DNA of 16,109 bases from Rikenellaceae bacterium. Its GTDB lineage: Bacteria; Bacteroidota; Bacteroidia; Bacteroidales; UBA932. The stretch is taken from positions 1-16,109 of the forward strand of contig CAAGHY010000131.1 in the NCBI GenBank assembly GCA_900769735.1, written 5' to 3'. Of this stretch, positions 1-7,066 are shown piece after piece; the stretch's first letter is position 1; each line of letters opens with the position of its first letter. The notes under the pieces were generated by a model that made no database searches, was not told the origin of the DNA, and saw only the letters and a program-made list of their open reading frames with translations. The position numbers and the translations under genes are program-made.

Positions 1-197
1 CCCTCCTCAAGAACATACTGAAGGTTCTTGAAAACCTGGTGAAGCTGCTCCTCAATACCTCCTGGTACAAACTCTCCGGTAGCAGCGTCAATAGGAAGCT
101 GGCCTGATACATAAATTGTATTGCCGGCAATTACAGCCTGGCTATAAGTGCCCACTGCTTTAGGAGCTTTAGGGCTTGCAACAATAGTTTTCTCCAT
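1..197 (-). CDS. ridA: RidA/YjgF/YER057c family protein, N-terminal part (runs off the window edge)
   Basis: This is the first 65 codons of a gene reading leftwards; the rest lies outside the window. The peptide opens MEKTIVASPKAPKAVGTYSQ and continues with AVIAGNTIYVSGQLPID and then GGIEEQLHQVFKNLQYVLEE, the classic N-terminal half of RidA proteins, which are about 125 residues long. Family members form trimers and hydrolyse reactive enamine/imine intermediates made by PLP enzymes, chiefly 2-aminoacrylate, in the cytoplasm. The family's catalytic arginine lies in the missing half, so activity cannot be confirmed. The start lies 27 bases downstream of the lptD stop with no terminator between, so the two are probably co-transcribed. 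There is no Shine-Dalgarno sequence; the leader is A-rich, as usual in Bacteroidota. Confidence 0.92.
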   Translation of the reverse strand, partial: MEKTIVASPKAPKAVGTYSQAVIAGNTIYVSGQLPIDAATGEFVPGGIEEQLHQVFKNLQYVLEE

Positions 198-224
198 AGT
201 CTTATGTTTTTAAATGAGTTTTTG

Positions 225-3059
225 TTAGTTTCCGTTATCCCAGTAGCTTGCATTTTTCTTGAACTGAAGGAGGTCTGCAAGGGCAGATGCCTTGGCATTT
301 ATCCTGAAGCTCCAGCTCTCCCATTGTCCGTTTGGTACCCAGGAAACTGATATTGCAAAACAGTGCAGGTCATAGGTTGCACTCAACTGGGTTGTTGTCA
401 GTTTCATTTTCATCATGTCAATACCTGTGTTCAGGTTCACATTAAGGGCACTTGTAAGTCTCAACTGTGCAGCAATACCTACAGTCATCATATGGTTGTT
501 CTTTACGTGCAGCTGCTCGTTTGCATACTGGTAACTGCGGCTGTAGCTGTAGTTGTAGTTGAGGTTTACAGACCAAGGAACATTAGGGTTCATATAGTAT
601 ACCCAACCTCCCGGGATGTATTCACCAGTCATTGGGTTGTAATATACCCTTTGGTATGAGTTGCCTCCTACGCTTCCTGAAGATGAACCGCTGTTATGGT
701 CATAGCTTCCACCCCTTATGTTAGGGTCTTTGTAATCGGCACCAAGCTTGCTTTTTCCCTCGCCGGAGAAAGAGTATGAGAAAGATGCACTGGCATTGGT
801 AAGGCGTGCAATCTTGAATCCTCCCTCCTTTACAATGTTGAAGGTGTTTATTTTCTGTCCTTTATAATCTACAGCATAAGGGTCAAGTGTGGCATTCATA
901 TTCAGTCCAAGTTTGCCGAAAATAGTGGTGTTCATATTTACGGAAATGTTGGACAGCTTTATTGAATCTGCAAGGAAGTTGTATGAACCGCCCAGAGCAA
1001 GCTGGTCAATAAGCTTCACTTTCTTGGTTCCTGTACCTGTTGTGTCTTTCTTGTCCCTGATTTTTGCCTCAAGGTTGTTTCCAATTGAGAAACTCATTGC
1101 AGCGGACTGGCCTCTTCCTGGAGGCGAGTTTATCTGTCCCTCAAACCTGTTGTAGTCTACAACGTGCTGTATACCGTTGGCATCCACATAGCTCATACTG
1201 GTATATCCGTTGGCTGCCGTTCCCATTTCAGGCTGTGCACTGATTGAAAGTGATGGGGTGACCATATGTCTGATAGCCTCAACCCTCTTTCCTTTTCCAA
1301 ACATGAACTTACCGTACAGACGGGTACTCAATGAGAGACCGGCTGAAAAGTTCTGGGAAATGCCGAATGTGCTGAAAGGATCTGAATATATGGTTTCAAC
1401 CTTCTGGGTTTCCTGGTTGAATATCTTCTCGCAATCAGTAAAATACCAGTTCATACCGTAACTCACTGAAGGAGATCCCTGGATATATTTTGCCAATGTG
1501 AAGGAAGGAAGTGAAATGCTGAAATTGTGTCTCATTCCATTCTTCATCTTCTTGAAGAAATCCGGCTGTGAAACCTCGCTTGCCTTGAAGTTGATCTTGT
1601 TCTCAAGAGTAGTATTGTAGTTGAAGGCAAACGATTCGTAGAATTTCTCCTTTCCAACCCTCTCCTTGCGCTTGAAAGGGTAAATTCGGTTTACTGTAAA
1701 CGTAAGGTTCGGAAGGGTAATAGAGTATGAGCTGTCTCTTGAGTTCTGGCTGTGCAGTGCATTTATTGAGAGACTGAACGGAGTCCCTGCCCAAACTTTA
1801 CCGTAAGAAATTGACGATGAGGTCTGGTTCTGCAACGCAGTCTGGATGTCAGTCTGGTTGTTGTACTTGTTGTATGAAGGGCTGGAGAAGTTTACAGAAG
1901 CCCTGAATGAACTTCCCGGTCTTGCCTTCTGGTCCATTGAATGGCTCCATTGCATAGAGAAGTTCTTTGTCTGGAAGAAATCCGGCTGCCCTTTCTCTCC
2001 GCTCTGGTCATTCTGGTATGCAATGCTCAGGTTACCGGTATATTTGTATCTTTTGTTGTATCTGGAGTTCAGCTGTCCGGCCCAGGATCCCATTGAGTAG
2101 ATGTCACCGGTGGCTGCAATGTCAAAATGGTCTCCAAACACAAAGTAGTATCCAAGTCCCCTCATATAGAAACCTCTGGCAGCCTCCTCTCCGTAAGTTG
2201 GCATAAGAAGTCCGCTTGACCTGCTACCTCCGAACTGCGGTACAAAACCGAACGGAAGTGCAAACGGGGTAGGAACATCCTCCAATACAACATATGAAGG
2301 TCCGAATACGGTTTTCTTTCCGCCTTTGGAATCGGTAATCACCTTTGCAGTTGTCATCTGAAGGTAGAAGTGGGGATGCTCGTGGTCGCAGGTGGTATAT
2401 TTGCCCTTGGCAATGTTGATTGAATTGTCGGGCATCTTCTTTATATACTTTCCGTGCAGATATCCCTCTGCCTCCTGAGTGATCATATTCTTGATTTTTG
2501 CCTTCTCAGTATTGAAATTGTAGTATACACTTTCCATTTCATACTGTTTGTCACCCTGCTTCATTACGGGTTTGCCTATAATCTGCCCGCTGGTATCGGG
2601 AAGACCTTTGGCAAATACAGTTTTGGAATCAACATCAAATGCCATATACTCGGAACTGAGCTCCAGGTCTCCGTATGAAACCTTCACATCTCCGTAGTAA
2701 TATATCATTTTTCTGCCGTCCACATCAAAATCCTTTACAATGGAGTCCCTGCCGCCTGAAAAGATGGGCTGCTGGATTGCACTGTTGTTCTTTGCTGTAT
2801 CCTGTGCTGCTGTATCAACGGCTGTGGCAAGTGAATCAGCCGGAACAGGCAGTGTGTCCTGCAAGGTTTTCAGCGAGTCCTTTCCCTGCAACTGCTGTCC
2901 GGCTCTTTGCAATCCGGAAAGGTTCTCAATTTTTGTTCTGATTGTGTCAAGATATGCACGGGCCGGCCTGCTGTGATTGTTGCCGTATCCCTGCAATGAT
3001 GTAAATACCATTGCAACAAGAATGATGGCAAGTCTTATATGTTTGTAAGATAGGTGCAT
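225..3059 (-). CDS. lptD: LPS-assembly outer-membrane protein LptD, Bacteroidota type
   Basis: This 944-residue protein is predicted to form the outer-membrane beta-barrel that inserts lipopolysaccharide into the outer leaflet, working with LptE. The open frame continues upstream to a TTG at 3380, but that extension overlaps the amidase gene. The ATG at 3059 begins a good signal peptide (hydrophobic LAIILVAMVFTSLQG at residues 10-24). A Ser/Thr/Asp/Ala-rich linker (about 60-95) is followed by an OstA/LptA-like periplasmic domain (about 105-240) with IYYYGDVKVSYGDLELSSEY and the TTCDHEHPHFYLQ segment characteristic of Bacteroidota LptD. VVLEDVPTPFALPFGFVP (257-274) leads into the barrel, whose alternating aromatic strands run to the C-terminus. 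A Gly/Ser-rich loop lies near residue 790. Few cysteines are present, so the disulfide arrangement of the E. coli protein is not obviously conserved. Assignment is by motif and architecture, without alignment. Confidence 0.88.
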   Translation of the reverse strand: MHLSYKHIRLAIILVAMVFTSLQGYGNNHSRPARAYLDTIRTKIENLSGLQRAGQQLQGKDSLKTLQDTLPVPADSLATAVDTAAQDTAKNNSAIQQPIFSGGRDSIVKDFDVDGRKMIYYYGDVKVSYGDLELSSEYMAFDVDSKTVFAKGLPDTSGQIIGKPVMKQGDKQYEMESVYYNFNTEKAKIKNMITQEAEGYLHGKYIKKMPDNSINIAKGKYTTCDHEHPHFYLQMTTAKVITDSKGGKKTVFGPSYVVLEDVPTPFALPFGFVPQFGGSRSSGLLMPTYGEEAARGFYMRGLGYYFVFGDHFDIAATGDIYSMGSWAGQLNSRYNKRYKYTGNLSIAYQNDQSGEKGQPDFFQTKNFSMQWSHSMDQKARPGSSFRASVNFSSPSYNKYNNQTDIQTALQNQTSSSISYGKVWAGTPFSLSINALHSQNSRDSSYSITLPNLTFTVNRIYPFKRKERVGKEKFYESFAFNYNTTLENKINFKASEVSQPDFFKKMKNGMRHNFSISLPSFTLAKYIQGSPSVSYGMNWYFTDCEKIFNQETQKVETIYSDPFSTFGISQNFSAGLSLSTRLYGKFMFGKGKRVEAIRHMVTPSLSISAQPEMGTAANGYTSMSYVDANGIQHVVDYNRFEGQINSPPGRGQSAAMSFSIGNNLEAKIRDKKDTTGTGTKKVKLIDQLALGGSYNFLADSIKLSNISVNMNTTIFGKLGLNMNATLDPYAVDYKGQKINTFNIVKEGGFKIARLTNASASFSYSFSGEGKSKLGADYKDPNIRGGSYDHNSGSSSGSVGGNSYQRVYYNPMTGEYIPGGWVYYMNPNVPWSVNLNYNYSYSRSYQYANEQLHVKNNHMMTVGIAAQLRLTSALNVNLNTGIDMMKMKLTTTQLSATYDLHCFAISVSWVPNGQWESWSFRINAKASALADLLQFKKNASYWDNGN

Positions 3060-3080
3060 AGCAGTAAGCCTGGTAATCTT

Positions 3081-3112
3081 TTTACGGGTTTTGATTATTT
3101 TTTGTACTTTTG
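3081..3112 (+). promoter_or_regulatory. candidate promoter for the amidase-MCE operon
   Basis: TTTA (3081-3084), a 20-base spacer and TACTTTTG (3105-3112) fit the Bacteroidota promoter pattern TTTG-N19-21-TAnnTTTG, with one mismatch in the -33 element. Transcription would start near 3119, giving a leader of about 30 bases before the ATG at 3148. The -7 box runs into a perfect 10-base palindrome, TTTTGCAAAA (3108-3117). Confidence 0.55.
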
Positions 3113-3119
3113 CAAAACG

Positions 3120-3127
3120 CAAAAATA
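3120..3127 (-). promoter_or_regulatory. candidate -7 box for lptD
   Basis: Read on the minus strand this is TATTTTTG, a full match to the Bacteroidota -7 consensus TAnnTTTG. It lies about 60 bases upstream of the lptD ATG. No TTTG-like -33 element is visible at the expected 19-21 base distance, so the call rests on the -7 box and its position alone. Confidence 0.4.
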
Positions 3128-3147
3128 ACACTTTTTTTGCAACTAAT

Positions 3148-4446
3148 ATGCCATTCAAACTCAAACTGTTCAATATTATTCTGGTGGGATTGCTGTATCT
3201 CATTTTTCCGGGGCACCTGTCGGCCCAGGATATGGGGGCGGTATCCCGCATAAGAACGGTGGTTATAGATCCCGGGCACGGCGGTAAAGATCCCGGAGCA
3301 ATAAGCCGGAACGGCAAATACAAGGAGAAAAACATTACCCTTTCCGTTGCGTTGAAGCTGGGAGAATTAATTAAAAGCAACTATCCTGGAATCAAGGTGG
3401 TATATACCCGTTCAACGGACAAGTATGTTGAATTGGCAAAGAGGGCGGATATAGCAAACAGGAATAAGGCAGACCTGTTCATCTCAATACACGTGAATTC
3501 GGCAAAGGCTACTCAGGCCAGGGGTACTGAAACCTTTGTAATGGGTGCCCACAAGAGCCAGGACAACTTTGAGGTGTGTAAACTTGAGAACTCGGTGATT
3601 GTAATAGAGGAGGATTATGAGAGAAAATATGAGGGTTTCAACCCCGGTTCCCCAGAATCATATATAATATTCTCCCTTTTGCAGAATGTGCATCAGGAGC
3701 AGAGCATAAAATATGCGGCAAAGGTGCAGAGCCAGTTTGCCAAGGGGCCCATTACCGTAAACAGGGGGGTAAAGCAGGGTGGTCTGCTGGTTTTGTGGAG
3801 AACCACAATGCCTGCAGTGCTTACTGAGCTGGGATTCATCTCCAATGCCAAGGATTGCGCGGTACTTGTCTCAAAGAGCGGGCAGGAGCAGTTTGCAAGA
3901 AAACTGTTCAATGCATTTGTCTCATATAAAAAGGAGTTTGAGAGTGTAAAGGAAGAGAAATATCTTCCCGACAGCAGGAAGCCTGCTCCGCAGGAGAAAC
4001 CGTCCAATGTGAAACCTGCACCGCTAGGGAACACCGGCAATGCAAAGCCTGCACCGCAGAAACCTCAGGATGGCAAGAGTGTTGCTCCACAGAATCCGGG
4101 AGTAGGGAAGGCTCCACAAACTGGGGATGGAAAGAGTGCGCTATCGGGAGGAAAAGAGGTGAAGAAGGGTTCTCCGCAAGGGGGGAAGGCGGCAGCTGGG
4201 GAGAACGGAGGACAGCTTTATTATGCAGTGCAGATTTTGTCTGTGAACAAGAAGCTGGATGCAAATGCCTATGACCTGAAGGGGCGAAAGGATGCCAAAT
4301 ATATTCAGGTGGGGAATGCATATAAATATTATGTAGGAAAGTACGGTTCCTGGAAAGAGGCGGCGGCGGCTCTGGATGGGGTGAGAAAAACTTTCCCTGG
4401 GGCATTTGTCATACGCATCAGAGGAAACGAAATTGTAGTTAAGTAA
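3148..4446 (+). CDS. Secreted N-acetylmuramoyl-L-alanine amidase (Amidase_3) with C-terminal SPOR domain
   Basis: This 432-residue zinc amidase cleaves the bond between MurNAc and the L-alanine of peptidoglycan stem peptides in the periplasm, usually at cell separation. An in-frame TTG lies upstream at 3091, but the ATG at 3148 starts a typical signal peptide ending LSAQ (residue 27). The Amidase_3 domain (about 35-260) shows IDPGHGGKDPGA with zinc ligand His44, Glu60 in the KEKNITL motif, His115 in FISIHVNSA, and catalytic Glu227 in VLTELGFISN. A Pro/Lys/Gly/Gln-rich linker with repeated KPAP units (about 275-350) leads to a C-terminal SPOR-like domain (357-432: YYAVQILS, YKYYVGKYGSWKEAAAAL), which in other proteins binds denuded glycan strands at the septum. 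The MCE gene starts 7 bases after its stop, so the two form an operon. Confidence 0.92.
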   Translation: MPFKLKLFNIILVGLLYLIFPGHLSAQDMGAVSRIRTVVIDPGHGGKDPGAISRNGKYKEKNITLSVALKLGELIKSNYPGIKVVYTRSTDKYVELAKRADIANRNKADLFISIHVNSAKATQARGTETFVMGAHKSQDNFEVCKLENSVIVIEEDYERKYEGFNPGSPESYIIFSLLQNVHQEQSIKYAAKVQSQFAKGPITVNRGVKQGGLLVLWRTTMPAVLTELGFISNAKDCAVLVSKSGQEQFARKLFNAFVSYKKEFESVKEEKYLPDSRKPAPQEKPSNVKPAPLGNTGNAKPAPQKPQDGKSVAPQNPGVGKAPQTGDGKSALSGGKEVKKGSPQGGKAAAGENGGQLYYAVQILSVNKKLDANAYDLKGRKDAKYIQVGNAYKYYVGKYGSWKEAAAALDGVRKTFPGAFVIRIRGNEIVVK

Positions 4447-4453
4447 AAATAAA

Positions 4454-5374
4454 ATGGAAAAATTCAGATTGAGCAGGGTACAGGCTATTGGATTGTTTGT
4501 GCTTCTAACTTTGATTGCAACTTTTGCAGTGGTAAACTTCCTCAGAGGTGAGGACATTTTCAAGAGGAGCACAACTTATTATGCAAATTTTGAAAAGGTG
4601 GACGGCCTTGTAGTTACAGGCCCGGTTAATCTCAAAGGACTTAAGGTGGGTATGGTTGAGGCCATTGAGTACAATATGGAGAAAGATATCTTTGAGGTGG
4701 AGTTCAAGGTGAAGAGTGATTTCAAGATTCCGGAAAACTCTGTGGCGGAGATTTACAGTGCGGATCTTTTGGGTTCTATGGCATTGAGAATTGTTTTGGG
4801 GGATTCAAAAGTGTATGCACAGGAGGGTGATGTTCTTGCTGGAGGTTTTGCACCTGATATGATTTCTATGATTACAAGTGAGATTATGCCTCTTAAAGAG
4901 CAGGCGGAGGTTCTTCTTGCAAATCTGAACAAAACACTGGAGAGTGTGAATATGGTTCTTGATTCAACTGCACGCGAAGATTTGCAGGGTTCTTTGGCTA
5001 ACCTGAACAAGACTTTGCGCAATGCTGCAGGTGTAAGTGCAGCATTGAACAAGGTTGCTCCGGAGTTTGAGCAGATTGTGGCAAATCTGGAGATTCTTTC
5101 AAAAGGTTTGGGAGAGAGTGCAGGGGATATCCAGGGCTCTTTGGAGAATGTGAACAAGATCACTTCACAGCTTTCACAGGCGGAGCTTGACAAGGCTGTT
5201 TTGAGTCTTAAAGCTTTGTGTGAAAAATTGCAGGATCCTAACGGTTCTGTAGGCAAAATGCTTGCTACAGACTCATTGCACAACTCTGTAAACGACCTTG
5301 TGAAAGACATTGACGAGCTGGTGAAAAGGATAACTGAGAACCCTAAAAAGTACATTAGGGTAAGCGTTTTCTAG
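4454..5374 (+). CDS. MCE/MlaD family lipid-trafficking protein, membrane-anchored
   Basis: This 306-residue protein has one N-terminal membrane segment (about 11-30, AIGLFVLLTLIATFAVVNFL) and then a single MCE domain (about 40-117; YYANFEKVDGLVVTGPVNLKG, KVGMVEAI, SADLLGSMALRIVLGD). The rest is a long helical region (about 140-290). MCE proteins such as MlaD form hexameric rings that pass phospholipids between inner and outer membranes with an ABC transporter (MlaE/MlaF type); no ABC partner lies in this window. The helical part contains three similar segments around LLANLNKTL (154-162), SLANLNKTL (180-188) and SLENVNKI (229-236), suggesting a repeated coiled-coil or helical barrel. The C-terminus NPKKYIRVSVF is typical of Bacteroidota members. 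A strong terminator follows. The exact lipid substrate is unknown. Confidence 0.88.
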   Translation: MEKFRLSRVQAIGLFVLLTLIATFAVVNFLRGEDIFKRSTTYYANFEKVDGLVVTGPVNLKGLKVGMVEAIEYNMEKDIFEVEFKVKSDFKIPENSVAEIYSADLLGSMALRIVLGDSKVYAQEGDVLAGGFAPDMISMITSEIMPLKEQAEVLLANLNKTLESVNMVLDSTAREDLQGSLANLNKTLRNAAGVSAALNKVAPEFEQIVANLEILSKGLGESAGDIQGSLENVNKITSQLSQAELDKAVLSLKALCEKLQDPNGSVGKMLATDSLHNSVNDLVKDIDELVKRITENPKKYIRVSVF

Positions 5375-5423
5375 AGTGTTGGAAACTGTTTTCCGTATGT
5401 GCTAGATTATTAGATAGTTAGCT

Positions 5424-5455
5424 AATAACTACCTGAAAATCAGGTAGTTATTTTT
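5424..5455 (+). terminator. rho-independent terminator after the MCE gene
   Basis: A perfect 13-base-pair stem (5424-5436 with 5440-5452, arm AATAACTACCTGA) with an AAA loop is followed by a run of T, about 50 bases after the MCE stop. It separates the envelope operon from dnaA. An alternative 7-bp hairpin (TTATTAG 5407-5413 with CTAATAA 5422-5428) shares part of the left arm. Confidence 0.9.
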
Positions 5456-5602
5456 ATTAAAAATTTTAAGGCTGATTTATAGCTACTTATGCGGTTTTTG
5501 AAAAATGCAATAGTTTTTGGATTTTTTTATAATAAATTTTTCACCCACTTTTGCACCACAATCAAAATGCAGAAACCCTTATAAAACTTTTTTGTATAAC
5601 CG
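5456..5602. other. AT-rich region upstream of dnaA
   Basis: The 147 bases between the terminator and dnaA are strongly AT-rich and hold no open reading frame. I looked for DnaA boxes (TTATNCACA) and found only sites with two or more mismatches, for example TTTTTCACC near 5538 and TTTTGCACC near 5549. An origin is therefore not supported, although the location next to dnaA makes the question reasonable. The region probably carries the dnaA promoter and leader. Confidence 0.5.
5522..5553 (+). promoter_or_regulatory. candidate dnaA promoter
   Basis: TTTT (5522-5525), a 20-base spacer and CACTTTTG (5546-5553) match the Bacteroidota pattern TTTG-N20-TAnnTTTG with one mismatch in each element. A start near 5560 would give a leader of about 43 bases. 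Confidence 0.4.
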
Positions 5603-7024
5603 ATGAATGCTAACCTACATATACAGGTGTGGAATAACTGCCTCCAGATGATTCAGGGGGTAATCAATCCTACCCAGTATAAGACTTGGTTTGACCCAAT
5701 CAAGCCGGTGAGCCTTTCAGGTAATGTATTTACCATTGAGGTTCCATCCGACTTTTTCAGGGACTACCTTGAGGAGCATTACATTTCCTTTATATCAAAA
5801 GCGTTGCGTAAGGAGATTGGCGGTGATGCCAAGCTGATGTACAAGGTACGTATTGTAAAGGATGAGGTTCCTGTTACAATTCCTTCTATGGAAACACACA
5901 CACCGGTAAACAAACCGGTTCCTGTTCCTCATAGGGACCTTAACCAGATTAAGAATCCTTTTGTGATTCCGGGTCTTCAGCAGCTTGACATTGATCCTCA
6001 GTTGAACCCTAACTACTGCTTCAAGAACTTCATTGAAGGGGAGTGCAACAGATTGGGTAGGGCTGCAGGTTTGGCAATTGCCAATAGCCCGGGCAAGAAT
6101 GCCTTCAATCCTCTGTTCATTTATGGAGCATCAGGTTTGGGAAAGACACATTTGGCACAGGCAATTGGAATTGAGATAAAGAAGAAGTTCCCTGAGAAGA
6201 TTGTCCTTTATGTAAGTGCAAACAGATTTATGACCCAGTACATAGATGCTGTGAACGTAAAGAACAAGATGACGGACTTCCTTCATTTCTACCAGATGAT
6301 AGATGTCCTCATTCTGGATGATGTGCAGGAGTTTGCGGAGAAATCAGGTACCCAGAATGCTTTCTTCCATATCTTCAACCATCTTCATCAGAGCGGAAAG
6401 CAGCTGATCCTCACTTCAGACAAGGCACCTGTTGACTTGCAGGGATTGGAGCAGAGACTTCTTTCGCGTTTCAAATGGGGTTTGTCTGTAGAGCTTACAG
6501 CACCTTCATACAATACCCGTCTTGAGATTATAAAGGCAAAGAGCCAGAAAGACGGAATTGAGTTGCCTGAGGATATCCTCCACTTCATTGCATCCAAAGT
6601 TGTGGGCAGCGTGAGGGAGATTGAGGGAACACTTGTAACCCTTATTGCAAATGCAACCTGCTGCAGGGAGGAGATTACAATGGACTTGGCACAGAGACTT
6701 ACAGACAAGATTGTAAGTGTGAACAACCAGGAGATTTCATTGGAGAGGATTCAGAATGAGGTGTGCGGCTATTTCAACATTACCCGTGATGTGATGTTGT
6801 CAAAAACCAGAAAAAGGGAGATTGTACAGGCAAGGCAAATTGCAATGTACCTTGGAAGAAACCATACCAAAACATCTCTGGCTGCAATTGGAGCGCAGAT
6901 TGGAGGTAAAGACCACGCAACGGTCCTCCACGCCTGCAATACGGTAACAGACCTGATAGAAACAGACAGGAATTTCAAGCAGTACGTTACCGACATAGAA
7001 AAGCTTTTAAAGATAGAACAATAG
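5603..7024 (+). CDS. dnaA: Chromosomal replication initiator protein DnaA
   Basis: This 473-residue cytoplasmic AAA+ ATPase binds DnaA boxes at the origin, melts DNA and recruits the replicative helicase. Domain I (about 5-85; CLQMIQGVINPTQYKTWFDPI) is the protein-interaction domain; domain II is a short linker (about 86-115). Domain III has Walker A GASGLGKTH (175-183), Walker B DVLILDDVQ (234-242), sensor I LILTSDKAP (268-276), the arginine finger in LLSRFKWGL (Arg289) and the sensor II region GSVREIEG (335-342). Domain IV ends with the DNA-binding signature IGGKDHATVLHA (433-444). LDDVQEF replaces the LDDIQFF-type sequence of many phyla; to my knowledge this is normal for Bacteroidota. Length and start agree with the family. 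dnaN and recF are not adjacent. The stop codon touches the hairpin before pepD. Confidence 0.98.
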   Translation: MNANLHIQVWNNCLQMIQGVINPTQYKTWFDPIKPVSLSGNVFTIEVPSDFFRDYLEEHYISFISKALRKEIGGDAKLMYKVRIVKDEVPVTIPSMETHTPVNKPVPVPHRDLNQIKNPFVIPGLQQLDIDPQLNPNYCFKNFIEGECNRLGRAAGLAIANSPGKNAFNPLFIYGASGLGKTHLAQAIGIEIKKKFPEKIVLYVSANRFMTQYIDAVNVKNKMTDFLHFYQMIDVLILDDVQEFAEKSGTQNAFFHIFNHLHQSGKQLILTSDKAPVDLQGLEQRLLSRFKWGLSVELTAPSYNTRLEIIKAKSQKDGIELPEDILHFIASKVVGSVREIEGTLVTLIANATCCREEITMDLAQRLTDKIVSVNNQEISLERIQNEVCGYFNITRDVMLSKTRKREIVQARQIAMYLGRNHTKTSLAAIGAQIGGKDHATVLHACNTVTDLIETDRNFKQYVTDIEKLLKIEQ

Positions 7025-7066
7025 AAAAAATGTATTAAATTTGAAGAAGTTTAATACATTTTTTTT
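7025..7066 (+). terminator. long hairpin with T-run filling the dnaA-pepD gap
   Basis: A perfect 15-base-pair stem (7025-7039 with 7050-7064, arm AAAAAATGTATTAAA) has a 10-base loop and ends in T-rich sequence to 7066. It starts on the base after the dnaA stop and ends on the base before the pepD ATG. Because both outer arms are homopolymeric, it could terminate transcription from either side. It may be a dnaA terminator, a partial attenuator, or a structure controlling pepD translation. Confidence 0.75.
7036..7043 (+). promoter_or_regulatory. candidate -7 box for pepD inside the hairpin
   Basis: TAAATTTG matches TAnnTTTG exactly and straddles the left arm and loop of the hairpin. Transcription from it would start near 7050 and give a leader of only about 17 bases. 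There is no convincing -33 element in the end of dnaA. Confidence 0.35.

Noticed and set aside
3060..3380. N-terminal extension of the lptD frame up to a TTG
   Set aside because: It overlaps the amidase coding sequence on the other strand and precedes a clear signal peptide at the ATG at 3059.
5456..5602. Replication origin next to dnaA
   Set aside because: No good TTATNCACA boxes or box cluster; AT-richness alone is not enough and dnaN is not adjacent.
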